From Klenkia soli (GTDB taxonomy: Bacteria > Actinomycetota > Actinomycetes > Mycobacteriales > Geodermatophilaceae): 64,000 nucleotides of DNA. Numbering within the stretch: the stretch's first letter is position 1; each line of letters begins with the position of its first letter. The stretch spans positions 62,001 through 126,000 of the forward strand of contig NZ_FNIR01000014.1 of the NCBI RefSeq assembly GCF_900103975.1, read 5' to 3'. Under the pieces are notes generated by a model. That model had not been told where the DNA came from. It worked only from the letters and a program-made list of their open reading frames with translations, and searched no databases. Position numbers and translations under genes: made by a program. Positions 42,675 through 52,509 of this stretch are shown here, piece by piece.

Positions 42675-44306
42675 CTACCCGCGCGGCGGACCGTCCCCGG
42701 GCGCCGAGGCCAACGGGTCCGGCAGGTCCCGCACGGAGGGGTCCTCGCGCTCGGCCGTGTAGTCGGTCTCCGCCGTCCCGTCGACGCCGTCGTCGACCTT
42801 CATCGCCCGCAGGACGACCGTGACGACGACGGTCACCAGCAGGTTCACCAGCAGCGCGAGGAAGCCGGCGTAGACGGTCGTGGTGGTGTCGAACCCGAGC
42901 TTGCCCAGCGAGAACGCCGACCCGCCGAAGTGCTCGCGGACGACGACGCCGCCCGGGCCGAGGCGCGGCACCGAGTAGAGCGTCCACAGCGCCGTCAGCA
43001 TGCCGGCGGTCCAGCCGGCGACCAGCGCCCCGCGGTGCAGCCAGCGGGTGTAGAGCCCGATCCCGACCGAGGGCAGCGTCTGCAGGATGATCGCACCGCC
43101 GATGAGCTGCAGGTCGATGGAGAACTGCGGGTCGATGAAGATGATCGCCGCCACCGCGCCGACCTTGACCACCAACGAGGCCAGCTTCGCGACCTTCGCC
43201 TCCTGGGTCGGGGTCGCGTCCTTCTTCAGGTACTCCTTGTAGATGTTGCGGGTGAACAGGTTCGCCGCCGCGATGCTCATGATCGCCGCGGGCACCAGCG
43301 CCCCGATGCCGACGGCGGCGAACGCGACCCCGGCGAACCAGCTGGGGAACATCTGCTGGAACAGCGCCGGGACGATGGTGTTGCCGTCGCCGCCCACCGG
43401 CTCGGTGCCGGCCGCGATGGCCATGAAGCCCAGCAGCGCGATGAAGCCCAGCGCCAGGCTGTAGATCGGCAGCAGGCTCATGTTCTTCTGCAGCGTGCCG
43501 CGGCCCTTGGCGGCCAGCACGCCGGTGATGGAGTGCGGGTAGAGGAACAGGGCCAGCGCCGAGCCCAGCGCGAGGGTGGCGTACTGCACCTGGCCCGTGC
43601 CCGGCAGCAGGAGCCCGCCGGTACCGGCCAGGTCGAACTTCTCCTCGGCGGCGCCGAAGACGACGTCCCACCCGCCGAGCTTGGTCGGGATGACGATGAC
43701 CGCGACGATGATCGTCAGGTAGATCAGGGTGTCCTTGACGAACGCGATCAGCGCCGGCGCCCGCAGGCCCGAGCTGTAGGTGTAGACCGCGAGGATCACG
43801 AACGCCACGATGATCGGCAGCTCACCGGTGACGCCCATCGTCTTGAGCACGGCCTCGATGCCGACCAGCTGCAGCGCGATGTAGGGCATCGTGGCGACGA
43901 TCCCGGTGATGGCCACCAGCAGCGCCATCGTGGGGCTGTCGAACCGGGACCGGACGAAGTCCGCCGGCGTGACGAAGCCGCGCACGTGGCTGACCGACCA
44001 CAGCCGGATGACCACCAGGAAGATCAGCGGGTAGACCACGACGGTGTACGGCACGGCGAAGAACCCGGCCGCGCCGGCCCCGAACACCAGCGCCGGGACG
44101 GCGACGAACGTGTAGGCGGTGTAGATGTCGCCGCCGATGAGGAACCAGGTGATCCAGGTGCCGAAGCTGCGCCCGCCCAGGCCCCACTCGTCCAGGTGCA
44201 TGAGGTTCTCGGCGCGCCGCCAGCGGGCGGCCCCGAACCCCAGCGCGGTGACGACGACGAAGAACGCGATGAAGACCGCGAGCTCGACGGTGTTGATGCC
44301 CGCCAC
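42675..44306 (-). CDS. mctP: Sodium:solute symporter, MctP-like monocarboxylate permease
   Basis: A 543-residue SSS-family transporter with about 13 helices. GGRSFGTWITWFLIGGDIYT, ALVPAAIMSIAAANLFTRNI and TKLGGWDVVFGAAEEKFDL match MctP-type carriers of lactate, pyruvate or alanine. The DUF3311 gene lies 3 nt upstream, the usual small partner of MctP. The start is GTG at 44306. A charged tail ends the protein. Confidence 0.87.
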   Translation of the reverse strand: MAGINTVELAVFIAFFVVVTALGFGAARWRRAENLMHLDEWGLGGRSFGTWITWFLIGGDIYTAYTFVAVPALVFGAGAAGFFAVPYTVVVYPLIFLVVIRLWSVSHVRGFVTPADFVRSRFDSPTMALLVAITGIVATMPYIALQLVGIEAVLKTMGVTGELPIIVAFVILAVYTYSSGLRAPALIAFVKDTLIYLTIIVAVIVIPTKLGGWDVVFGAAEEKFDLAGTGGLLLPGTGQVQYATLALGSALALFLYPHSITGVLAAKGRGTLQKNMSLLPIYSLALGFIALLGFMAIAAGTEPVGGDGNTIVPALFQQMFPSWFAGVAFAAVGIGALVPAAIMSIAAANLFTRNIYKEYLKKDATPTQEAKVAKLASLVVKVGAVAAIIFIDPQFSIDLQLIGGAIILQTLPSVGIGLYTRWLHRGALVAGWTAGMLTALWTLYSVPRLGPGGVVVREHFGGSAFSLGKLGFDTTTTVYAGFLALLVNLLVTVVVTVVLRAMKVDDGVDGTAETDYTAEREDPSVRDLPDPLASAPGDGPPRG

Positions 44307-44309
44307 GCC

Positions 44310-44561
44310 TCAGCCCTGCTTCCGGCGCTGGTGGGCGCGGTACACGAGGGAGGTGGTCACGACGCCGACGACCACGAAGGCCAGCTGCACCCAGTAGAAG
44401 AACGGCCAGCCGAACAGCGCGGGCTCGGCGCGGTTGAACACCGGCACCAGCAGCGGCAGCACGATCGGCAGCAGGAGCAGCCAGTTCCAGGGGTTGCGGT
44501 CGCTGCGGCGGGGGGCCACGTCGGCCGCCCTCCGGCTGGTCGTGGGTGGCTGCTCGCTCAC
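44310..44561 (-). CDS. DUF3311 small membrane protein
   Basis: An 83-residue protein with two helices (WNWLLLLPIVLPLLVPVFNR and FYWVQLAFVVVGVVTTSLVY) and basic ends. DUF3311 proteins occur next to SSS monocarboxylate permeases and are probably accessory subunits. The start is GTG at 44561 with GGAGGGA about 8 nt upstream. Confidence 0.85.
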   Translation of the reverse strand: MSEQPPTTSRRAADVAPRRSDRNPWNWLLLLPIVLPLLVPVFNRAEPALFGWPFFYWVQLAFVVVGVVTTSLVYRAHQRRKQG

Positions 44562-44595
44562 GGGTGGTCCCTCCCGGGCCGCACCCGGGAAGGGG

Positions 44596-45867
44596 TCAGC
44601 CGTGCGTCGTGTCGGTCCGCTCGCCTGCCGCGCGGACGGTGCGGGCGGCCACCGGGTCGGCGATCTCGTCGACCCGCTGGGCCACGTGCATCGTCCACGG
44701 GTCGGTGCTCAGCCGCGAGACCGCGACACCGACCCGTGACCTGAGGTCACGGTGCAGCACGTCGGCGGCCACCGACAACCAGGGCCACTCGCTGGCGAAG
44801 TGTGCCACGTCACAGATGGCCGGGCCGGGCACCTCCCCCGCCTCGACGGCGGGGTGGTGCTTGACGTCGCTGGTCAGCAGGACGTCGGCACCGGCCGCAG
44901 CAGCGCGGTCGTACAGGGAGCTGCCGCTCCCCCCGCACACGGCCACGGTGCGCACGAGCCGATCGGGGTCACCGGCCACCCGGACGCCGGCCGCGGTGCT
45001 CGGCAGCACCGCAGCGGCCCGCTCGGCGAACTCGCGCAGGGTGATCGGGTGGGCCAGCTCGCCGAGCCGGCCGAGACCGGCGCGGCTGGGGGTCTGGGAG
45101 TTCTCGAAGACCGCGTAGCCCGGGTCCTCGTAGGGGTGCCACTCGTGCAGGGCGCGCAGCACCTCGGCCTGCGCCGCCCGGGGCACGACCATCTCCAGCC
45201 GGGTCTCGGGCACGCGCTCGAGCCGGCCGTTGGACCCGATCGAGGGGTTGGCCTCGTCGCCGGGGATGAAGGTGCCGGTGCCCACGGTCTGCCAGGCGCA
45301 CCGGGTGTAGTCACCGATGACGCCGGCGCCGGCTGCGCTGAGGGCGTCGACCAACCGGTCGCTGTCCTCGACCGGGGAGAACACGACCAGGGTGTTGGTG
45401 TGCGGGGCCCCCACGGACTCCAGCGGCACCGTGTTGCCCACCCCGAGCGCCGCGGCCAGGGCGTCGTTGACCCCGTGGTCGGCGGCGCGGTCGGCGTTGG
45501 TGTGGGCGACGAACAGGGCGATCCCGGCGCGGATCAACCGGTGCACGACCCGGCCCTTGGGGTCGTTCGCCGGCACCCCGTGCACCGGGCTCAGCAGCAG
45601 CGGGTGGTGGGTGACCACCAGGTCGACCCCGCGCGCGATGGCCTCGTCGACCACGGCGTCGGTGGGGTCGACGGCGAACAGCACGGCGTGCACCGGCTCG
45701 TCGGGGTCGCCGCAGACCAGGCCGACGGCGTCCCACTCCTCGGCCAGCGCCGGGTCGTAGCGGGCCTCGAGGGCGGCGATGACCTCCGCCAGCGGTGCGC
45801 CGGGGAGCGGGAGCGCGCGGACGTTCCCCTCGCCGGGGTAGCCGCCTTCGTCGATCGGTAGTGCCAC
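44596..45867 (-). CDS. Nif3-like dinuclear metal protein
   Basis: A 423-residue protein. DAVGLVCGDPDEPVHAVLFA, LVVTHHPLLLSPVHGVPAND, FVAHTNADRA and DVKHHPAVEAGE carry the metal-binding His, Asp and Glu of the NIF3/YbgI fold. The middle (about 190-300, ending EWHPYEDPGYAVFE) is the PII-like insert found in longer members. M. tuberculosis Rv2230c sits in the same position. The biochemical role is unsettled, with GTP cyclohydrolase-like and metal-chaperone proposals. The GTG at 45867 follows TAGAGT by 8 nt. Confidence 0.9.
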   Translation of the reverse strand: MALPIDEGGYPGEGNVRALPLPGAPLAEVIAALEARYDPALAEEWDAVGLVCGDPDEPVHAVLFAVDPTDAVVDEAIARGVDLVVTHHPLLLSPVHGVPANDPKGRVVHRLIRAGIALFVAHTNADRAADHGVNDALAAALGVGNTVPLESVGAPHTNTLVVFSPVEDSDRLVDALSAAGAGVIGDYTRCAWQTVGTGTFIPGDEANPSIGSNGRLERVPETRLEMVVPRAAQAEVLRALHEWHPYEDPGYAVFENSQTPSRAGLGRLGELAHPITLREFAERAAAVLPSTAAGVRVAGDPDRLVRTVAVCGGSGSSLYDRAAAAGADVLLTSDVKHHPAVEAGEVPGPAICDVAHFASEWPWLSVAADVLHRDLRSRVGVAVSRLSTDPWTMHVAQRVDEIADPVAARTVRAAGERTDTTHG

Positions 45868-46051
45868 GCCTTCCAACTCTAGGTGGGGTCGCTCCACCCC
45901 GCCCGCCCAGGCGGGAGCACCTCCCCCGTCGGGGACGGGGAGGCGCTCAGCGGGCTCATGGGCAACGGTGGTCATCACCGTGCATTCGCGGGCCGGACAC
46001 CTCCTGGACGGGTCGAGCGGGCTCGGGTGGGGGTGGCGGACCTCACGCCCG

Positions 46052-49000
46052 TCAGTCGACCAGCGCGTCGGCGGCGTAGGCCGACCAGAGGACGGCGTAG
46101 GGGCCCTCGACCCCGATCAGCTCGTCGTGCGGCCCCTGCTGCACCACCCGCCCGTGGTCGAGCACGACCACCCGGTCGGCCCGGGCCGCCGTGGTCAGCC
46201 GGTGGGCCACCACCACGGTGGTGCGCCGACCGGACACCGCGTCGGCGGCCCGGTTCACCGCCGCCTCCGACGCGAGGTCGAGCGAGGCGGTGGCCTCGTC
46301 GAGCAGCAGGACGTCGGGGTCGACCAGCTCGGCCCGTGCCAGGGCCAGCAGCTGCCGTTGACCGGCCGACAGCGAGCGGCCGCGCTCGCCCACCCGCGTG
46401 CGGTAGCCCTCCGGCAGCGCAGCCACCATCTCGTGCGCGCCGACGGCCCGTGCCGCGCGCTCCACCTCGAGGTCCGAGGCGTCCGGGCGGCCGTAGGCGA
46501 CCGCGTCGCGCACGGTGCCGTCGAACAGATGCGCCTCCTGCGGCACGACGCCCAGCCGGGCCCGGTAGGCACCCAGGTCCAACCCGCGCAGGTCGCGACC
46601 GTCGACGCGCACCGCACCCCCGGTCGGGTCGTAGAACCGGGCGATCAGCTTGACCACCGTCGACTTCCCGGCCCCGGTCTCGCCGACCAGGGCCACGGTC
46701 TCACCCGGGGCGATGCGCAGGTCGACGTCGCGCAGGGCCGGGGTCGGCGCACCCCGGTAGGCGAACGTGACGCCGTCGAGCACCACCTCGCCACGCAGCG
46801 GCCCCACCGGCGCAGGATCGGCCGCCGGCGGGGTGGAGGTCGGGGTCTGCAGCAGGTCGCGCAACCGGCGCAGCCCCACCGCGGCCTGCTGGTAGCTGTC
46901 GAACACCTGGGACAGCGACTGCACCGGGGAGAAGAAGGTGCCGACGTACAGCAGGAAGGCCACGAGCACCCCGGCGGTGATCGTGCCGGTGGTCAACCGC
47001 GCGGCGCCGACGACCAGGACGGCGGCGACGGCGAGCTCGGAGAGGAACTCGACGAACGGGAAGTAGGTCGCGATGTACCGCTGGGCCCGCAACCGGACGT
47101 CGCGGTAGGCCTTCGCCTTCTCGCGGAACACCTGCAGCGAGCGCTCGGTGCGCACCGCAGCCTGAGTGACCCGCACCCCGGCGACGTCCTCCTGCAACCG
47201 GGCGTTGACCGCGCTGACCCGCTCGCGCGCCTCGGTGTAGGCCGGCACCGAGCGCCGCCGGAACCACCAGGTGGCCACCGCGAGCAAGGGCAGGAAGGCC
47301 ACCAGCACCAGGGCGAGCTCGCCGTCGAGCAGGCCCAGGGCGACCAGGACCCCGACCAGGGTGAGCAGGCTGACCACCGCGGTCGTGAGGCCGGTCTGCA
47401 GGAACGCCGACAGCGCGTCGACGTCGGTGGTCATGCGGGTCATGATCCGACCGCCGAGCTCGCGCTCGTAGTAGTCCAGCCCCAACCGCTGCAGCTGGGC
47501 GAAGGTCTTCACCCGCAGCGTGTAGAGCAACCGCTCGCCGGTGCGACCCGTCAACCGGGTGGAGCCGATGGTGACCGCCCAGTCGGCGAGCACCACCAGC
47601 AGCGCCAGCCCGCTGATGGCCATGAGCGCCCCGGTCGAGCCGGCCGACACCCCGCGGTCGATGCCGCCGCGGACCAGCGCGGGCACGGCGATCTGGGCGG
47701 CGGCGTCGGCGGCGGTGAGCACCAGCGCGAGGCCCAGCACCCACCGGAAGGGCCGCAGCAGGCCGGCCAGGGTGAACCCGGGGTCGGCCGCCCGGGCCCG
47801 GGCGGCCGGCACGTCGGGCTCGTCGACGGTGGGCGGCAGCGCCGCCACCAGGGCGCGCAGGCCGGGCGTGGGGGCCGCGTTGGCCGTCGCGGACCCCGGC
47901 CCGCCGATCGAGCCGCCCACCCCGCGCAGGGGCTGGTCGTGGTCGGCGGCGGACTCGACCGGCGGCCAGGCGGCCGGGTCGGGCTGCTCCGCGCTCCAGG
48001 GGACGTCGGCGGCCCGGGCCGGGCCTCCGTCCTCGGTGGGCTCGCTGACCCCGGAGACGAGCAGGCGGAACAGCCCGCTGCGCTCGGCCAGCTCGTCGAC
48101 GGTGCCGACGTCGACCACCCGGCCGGCGTCCAGCACCGCCACCCGGTCGGCGAGGGCCAGGGTGGAGGCCCGGTGGGCCACCAGCAGCGTGGTGCGGTCG
48201 GCCCGGCCGTGCTCGCGCAGGCCCTGCTGGATGCGCGCCTCGACGGTGGCGTCGACGGCCGAGGTGGCGTCGTCGAGGACGAGCACGCGCGGGTCGCCGA
48301 GCAGTGCCCGGGCCAGCGCGACCCGTTGCCGCTGCCCACCCGAGAGCGTCAGGCCCTGCTCCCCCACCACGGTGTCGTAGCCGGCGGGCAGGTCGTCGAT
48401 GAACCCGTCGGCCTGCGCGGTGCGGGCGGCGGCCCGCACCTCCTCGTCGGTGGCGTCGGGCCGGGCGAAGGCGATGTTGGCCCGCACCGTGTCGGAGAAC
48501 AGGAAGCTGTCCTCGAACACGACCCCGAGCGCCCCGCGCAGCTGCTGGAGGTCCAGCTCGCGGACGTCGGTGCCGCCGATGCGGACGGTGCCGGCCCCTG
48601 CGTCGTAGAACCGCGGGAGCAGGCCGACGACGGCGGACTTGCCCGACCCCGCGGTGCCGACCAGCGCCAGGGTCTCCCCCGGCCGGACGGCGAGCGAGAC
48701 CCCGTGCAGCGCGGGGCTGCCGCCGGCGAAGGCGAAGGTGACGTCGTCGAGCTGGACCGACAGCGGCCCGTCGGGCACCGGGGTCGACCCGGAGGCCAGG
48801 CCGGGGTCGGTGTCCACGATCTCCAGCACCCGCTCCACCCCGGCCCGGGCCTGCTGGCCGATGACCAGCAGCGCGGCCAGCTGGCGCACCGGGGAGACCA
48901 GGGCGGCCAGGTAGGTGGCGAACGCCAGGAAGGTGCCCAGGGTGATGCTGCCCTGCAGCGCCAGCCACCCGCCCAGGGCCAGCACGCCGACCTGCCCCAG

Positions 49001-49780
49001 GGCCGGCACCGCCTGCAGGGCCGGGTTGTACCGCGCGGTGAACGCGACGACCCGCATGCGGGCTCCGAACAGCCGCCGGGCGCCGCCGTCCAACCGGTCG
49101 AGCTCGCGGGCCTCCTGCCCGAACCCCTTGACCACCCGCACGCCGGTGACGGCGGCCTCGACGTCGCCGACCACGGCGCCGGCCTGCTGCTGGGCCGCCC
49201 AGTTGGCCGGGAACAGGTCGCGGCGCGAGCGCAGCGCCAGCCACCACAGCGCCGGCCCGACGGCGACGGCCACCAGGGTGAGCAGCGGCGAGAGCCACGC
49301 CATCACCGCGATCGAGACGACGAACAGCAGCGCGTTGCCGGCCAGGTTGGGCAGGAACGCCAGCAGACCCTGCACCAGGGTGACGTCGGAGATCGACCGG
49401 CTGACCACCTGGCCGGTCTGCAACCGGTCCTGCCCCGGGCCGTCGAGCCGGGACAGCGCCACCGCGACGTCGTTGCGCAGGTCGTACTGCACGTCGAGGC
49501 TCAGCCGCCCGGCGAGGTAGCGGCGGGTGAAGCCGGCGGCGAACCGGACGACGCCCGCGACCACGAGCAGCCACACGTAGGGCGCGACCGAGCTGGTGCC
49601 GCCGGCCACGACGTCGTCGACCACCGCGCGCACCACCAGCGGGACGCCGGCGGCGATCACCGAGCCGACCAGGGCCGCGGCGAAGGCCCCGACCAGGTCG
49701 CCGCGGTGGCGCAGGCAGTACCCGACGAGGCGGCGCAACCAGCCCCCGCGGTCGACGGTGGAGCTCGAGGGGCGCGGCAC
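46052..49780 (-). CDS. Fused double ABC exporter (TMD-NBD-TMD-NBD)
   Basis: A 1242-residue protein joining two ABC exporter halves. Half 1 (about 1-590) has Walker A GTAGSGKSA, signature LSGGQRQR and Walker B VLVLDDATSAVDA, where Asp replaces the catalytic Glu. Half 2 (about 680-1242) has GETGAGKST, signature LSAGQRQL and VLLLDEATASLDL. This gives one degenerate and one active ATP site, as in heterodimeric exporters. A Pro/Ala linker joins the halves. Rv0194 of M. tuberculosis is a comparable fusion. The GTG at 49780 follows CAGACT by 7 nt. Substrate unknown; lipid or drug export is plausible. Confidence 0.92.
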   Translation of the reverse strand: MPRPSSSTVDRGGWLRRLVGYCLRHRGDLVGAFAAALVGSVIAAGVPLVVRAVVDDVVAGGTSSVAPYVWLLVVAGVVRFAAGFTRRYLAGRLSLDVQYDLRNDVAVALSRLDGPGQDRLQTGQVVSRSISDVTLVQGLLAFLPNLAGNALLFVVSIAVMAWLSPLLTLVAVAVGPALWWLALRSRRDLFPANWAAQQQAGAVVGDVEAAVTGVRVVKGFGQEARELDRLDGGARRLFGARMRVVAFTARYNPALQAVPALGQVGVLALGGWLALQGSITLGTFLAFATYLAALVSPVRQLAALLVIGQQARAGVERVLEIVDTDPGLASGSTPVPDGPLSVQLDDVTFAFAGGSPALHGVSLAVRPGETLALVGTAGSGKSAVVGLLPRFYDAGAGTVRIGGTDVRELDLQQLRGALGVVFEDSFLFSDTVRANIAFARPDATDEEVRAAARTAQADGFIDDLPAGYDTVVGEQGLTLSGGQRQRVALARALLGDPRVLVLDDATSAVDATVEARIQQGLREHGRADRTTLLVAHRASTLALADRVAVLDAGRVVDVGTVDELAERSGLFRLLVSGVSEPTEDGGPARAADVPWSAEQPDPAAWPPVESAADHDQPLRGVGGSIGGPGSATANAAPTPGLRALVAALPPTVDEPDVPAARARAADPGFTLAGLLRPFRWVLGLALVLTAADAAAQIAVPALVRGGIDRGVSAGSTGALMAISGLALLVVLADWAVTIGSTRLTGRTGERLLYTLRVKTFAQLQRLGLDYYERELGGRIMTRMTTDVDALSAFLQTGLTTAVVSLLTLVGVLVALGLLDGELALVLVAFLPLLAVATWWFRRRSVPAYTEARERVSAVNARLQEDVAGVRVTQAAVRTERSLQVFREKAKAYRDVRLRAQRYIATYFPFVEFLSELAVAAVLVVGAARLTTGTITAGVLVAFLLYVGTFFSPVQSLSQVFDSYQQAAVGLRRLRDLLQTPTSTPPAADPAPVGPLRGEVVLDGVTFAYRGAPTPALRDVDLRIAPGETVALVGETGAGKSTVVKLIARFYDPTGGAVRVDGRDLRGLDLGAYRARLGVVPQEAHLFDGTVRDAVAYGRPDASDLEVERAARAVGAHEMVAALPEGYRTRVGERGRSLSAGQRQLLALARAELVDPDVLLLDEATASLDLASEAAVNRAADAVSGRRTTVVVAHRLTTAARADRVVVLDHGRVVQQGPHDELIGVEGPYAVLWSAYAADALVD

Positions 49781-49832
49781 GCCGTCCAGTCTGCGCCCGG
49801 GGTCCGACAACCCGGGTGGGAAGCTGCTGGAC

Positions 49833-51773
49833 GTGGCGGACAGGGGGTTGCGGGCGCCGGCCTGGCTGGAGGAGCTGGTCCGCACCGGGCGCCCCGCCGT
49901 CCCGTGGTCCGACGTCGTCCGGTTCGCCGTCGGCATCACCGGACCACTGGTCCTCGTGGCCCTGCTGGGTCGCCTCGACGAGCCGACCGCCCTGGGCGCC
50001 GGGGTGTTCGGCACGACCGGGGCGCTGGCCGTGACGCTGGCCCCGCAGGGCGGGCCGTTGCGCACCCGGTTGCGCCGGGTCGTGGCCGCGGGCGGGTTCG
50101 GCGCCGTGGGCCTGGTGGCCGGCGAGGCGGCCTCCGGTGCGGGCTGGCAACCGGTGCTGGTGATCGGTCTGCTCTCGGCCCTGGCTGCATTGATCAGCTC
50201 GATCGACGCCGCCCTCTCGCTCGGTGCCCTGCAGCTGCTGGTGTACGCGGCGCTGTCGTCGGGCCTGCAGACCACCCTGCCGCTGCCGGCCGAGATCGGG
50301 TTCTTCCTGGCCGGGGCGCTCTGGGCGGTCCTGCCCGTGCTGGTCCAGGCGGGCACCGAGACCGCCGACCCGGACCGTTCCTCGGTCGGTGCGGTCTTCA
50401 CCGCCATCGGCGACCTGCTCGCCGCGGTCGGCACGCCGCGCACGGACGACGCACGCCGGGCGTTGACCGCCGCGCTGAACACCGGCTACGACCGGGTGAT
50501 CCACAGCCGCAGCACGTCCTCCGGGCGCAGCGCCGAGCTCGCCGAGCTGGCCGGCCTGCTGAACGCCACGGCCCCCCTGGTCGAGGGCGCCGTGGCCACC
50601 GCGCGGGCCGGGGTCACCGCCGACCCGGTCGACGTGACCGCGGCCCACGCCCTGGGTGCCGCGGTGGTCAGCCGCCGTCCGCTGGTCGGCGACCGACCCG
50701 TGGCGCTGGCCGACGGTCCCCCGACGCGCCGGGCGGTGCGGCACGGCGTCCGGCTGGTGTGGAACGTGGTCGGCGACCCGGAGGAACGGGCCTCGGCCGC
50801 CGTCGTCCGCGAGGCCCTGCCGTGGCGGCTGCGGGTGCGCGACCTGCTGGACCGGACGACGGGCAACGCCGATTCCCGGGCCTTCGTCGTCCGGCTGACC
50901 CTGTGCATGGTGATCGCCGAGGTCGCGCGGCAGCGGCTGCCGATCGAGCGGCCCTACTGGGTGCTGCTGACGGTCGCCGTGGTGCTCAAGCCCGACTTCG
51001 GGTCGGTGTTCTCCCGCGCGGTGCAGCGCGGCGCCGGGACCCTGCTGGGCGTGCTGCTGGGCTCGGCGCTGCTGGCCGTGCTGCCGAAGGGCGCGCTCGT
51101 GCTGGTGGCGATGGCGCTGTTCGCGGCGGTGATGCCCTGGGCGCGCAACGCCAACTTCGGGCTGTTCTCGGTCTTCCAGACCCCGCTGGTGATCATGCTG
51201 CTGGACCTCGCCGCGCCCTCGCCGTCGGACCTGGTGGGCCCTCGCCTGGTCGACACCCTGATCGGCTGCGCGATCGTGCTGGTCTTCGGCTACCTGCTGT
51301 GGCCCCAGACCTGGCGGGCCCCGCTGGACGACGCGCTGCGCGGGGCCGCGACCGCGCTGGACCGGTTCGTCGACGCCGCGTTCACGGGGACGCCGGAGGA
51401 GACCCGACGGGCCCGGCGCACCAGCTACCGGGCGCTGACCGAGCTGCAGACCCAGCTGCAGAGACGGCTGGCCGAGCCGCCGCCGATCAGCACCCGGGCC
51501 GCGGCCTGGTACCCGGTGATCATCCAGCTGGAGCGGACGTCGGACGCCGTCACCGAGGCGGTGATCGCGATGCGGGCCGGCGAGGAGATCCCGCCGCGCG
51601 GCCAGGTGGAGGTGCTGCGCCGCTCGATCCGCGGGCTGGACCACGACCTCCGCCTGCACCGCACCCCCGACGACACCGAGATCCACGCCGAGGGCGTGCT
51701 CGCCCCGGTGGCCCGTGAGGTCGACGCTGCGCGGCGCCTCGTCCGCCAAAGAGCCCCAGGCATCCGGGGATGA
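49833..51773 (+). CDS. FUSC family membrane protein
   Basis: A 646-residue protein with two sets of about six helices (about 25-150 and 340-500) and cytoplasmic regions between and after, as in FUSC/aromatic acid exporter proteins. PYWVLLTVAVVLKPDFGSVF is the conserved motif and RAVQRGAGTLLGVLLGSALL follows. Members include fusaric-acid and aromatic-acid exporters. It is divergent from the fused ABC exporter; the 52-bp gap must hold both promoters. The start is uncertain. Confidence 0.85.
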   Translation: MADRGLRAPAWLEELVRTGRPAVPWSDVVRFAVGITGPLVLVALLGRLDEPTALGAGVFGTTGALAVTLAPQGGPLRTRLRRVVAAGGFGAVGLVAGEAASGAGWQPVLVIGLLSALAALISSIDAALSLGALQLLVYAALSSGLQTTLPLPAEIGFFLAGALWAVLPVLVQAGTETADPDRSSVGAVFTAIGDLLAAVGTPRTDDARRALTAALNTGYDRVIHSRSTSSGRSAELAELAGLLNATAPLVEGAVATARAGVTADPVDVTAAHALGAAVVSRRPLVGDRPVALADGPPTRRAVRHGVRLVWNVVGDPEERASAAVVREALPWRLRVRDLLDRTTGNADSRAFVVRLTLCMVIAEVARQRLPIERPYWVLLTVAVVLKPDFGSVFSRAVQRGAGTLLGVLLGSALLAVLPKGALVLVAMALFAAVMPWARNANFGLFSVFQTPLVIMLLDLAAPSPSDLVGPRLVDTLIGCAIVLVFGYLLWPQTWRAPLDDALRGAATALDRFVDAAFTGTPEETRRARRTSYRALTELQTQLQRRLAEPPPISTRAAAWYPVIIQLERTSDAVTEAVIAMRAGEEIPPRGQVEVLRRSIRGLDHDLRLHRTPDDTEIHAEGVLAPVAREVDAARRLVRQRAPGIRG

Positions 51774-51805
51774 CTTCGTAGTAGTCGGTCGTGCAGGCTC
51801 AGGTC

Positions 51806-52489
51806 ATGGACTTGTACGAGATGACCGTCCTTCTAGGGACACTCGATGCCCAGTGCTCAGCATTCGAGACCAACCACCAGCATCGGGACGACGCTTACCG
51901 GCGACTGGTGGATGCCATGGACACAGCTCATTCCAAGACTGCGCCAATATCGGATGAAGGCGACCGCGCGATCAGGCTCGATGAGCTGCGCACCGAATTG
52001 AACGTATCGGCGATTCAGACCGAGGTGTGGGCGTCGAACATCTCAATGTTAAATGCGGCCGCAAACGCCTACAAACTATCGTGGAACAAATCGAAGTATT
52101 CGACCGAGAGAGCCGAGCTGCGATCACTCCTCGAAGAACCGGACGAAGAACCCACAGGTGTTCGAGACGTCCGAAATAGCTTTGAGCACCAAGACGAGCG
52201 AATCTTCAAGCACTTCAAGGACGAAGCAGCTCGGCTGAGAAACGACTCGGACCATGGCCGTATCCATTTGTCCTACCTCATCGTCGATGACCCAGGAGTA
52301 GATCAGGTGGATGCGCTGCCCGACCGAAACCGCATCTACGGGCTGTGGAATGCGTCGTCCGACGTGATGTCATTCTGGGACGACGATGTAGACCTGCGGG
52401 CCGTGGCATCTCATCTAAGGTGCATGAAAGCCAAAATCCCAGCTGCACGTTCGGCAGCCGCGCATGCTTCTGGGGCGCAGATTCTATAG
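51806..52489 (+). CDS. Orphan HEPN-like protein, probably acquired
   Basis: A 227-residue soluble protein without a recognised family. Its base composition is visibly AT-richer than its surroundings and it uses a TTA leucine codon, rare in such genomes. Mostly helical. Near residue 125 it has VRDVRNSFEHQDERIF: RNSFEH fits the Rx4-6H catalytic motif of HEPN ribonucleases, with Asn following Arg. It lies directly beyond the 3' end of tRNA-Val, a common integration spot. No nucleotidyltransferase antitoxin is adjacent. Nuclease activity is inference. The ATG at 51806 is preferred to a GTG at 51791. Confidence 0.7.
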   Translation: MDLYEMTVLLGTLDAQCSAFETNHQHRDDAYRRLVDAMDTAHSKTAPISDEGDRAIRLDELRTELNVSAIQTEVWASNISMLNAAANAYKLSWNKSKYSTERAELRSLLEEPDEEPTGVRDVRNSFEHQDERIFKHFKDEAARLRNDSDHGRIHLSYLIVDDPGVDQVDALPDRNRIYGLWNASSDVMSFWDDDVDLRAVASHLRCMKAKIPAARSAAAHASGAQIL

Positions 52490-52509
52490 CCGTACGGTGC
52501 GGGATCCGG

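Noticed and set aside
45968-51718. Very long open frames opposite the ABC exporter (also 46701-51749)
   Set aside because: High-GC genomes give long open frames opposite real genes. The translations are Arg/Gly/Pro-rich with no motifs, whereas the exporter frame has complete ABC motifs.
52490-52509. Attachment-site duplication of the tRNA-Val 3' end
   Set aside because: The AT-richer gene suggests an island, but no second copy of the tRNA end was found near 51780 and no integrase is present.
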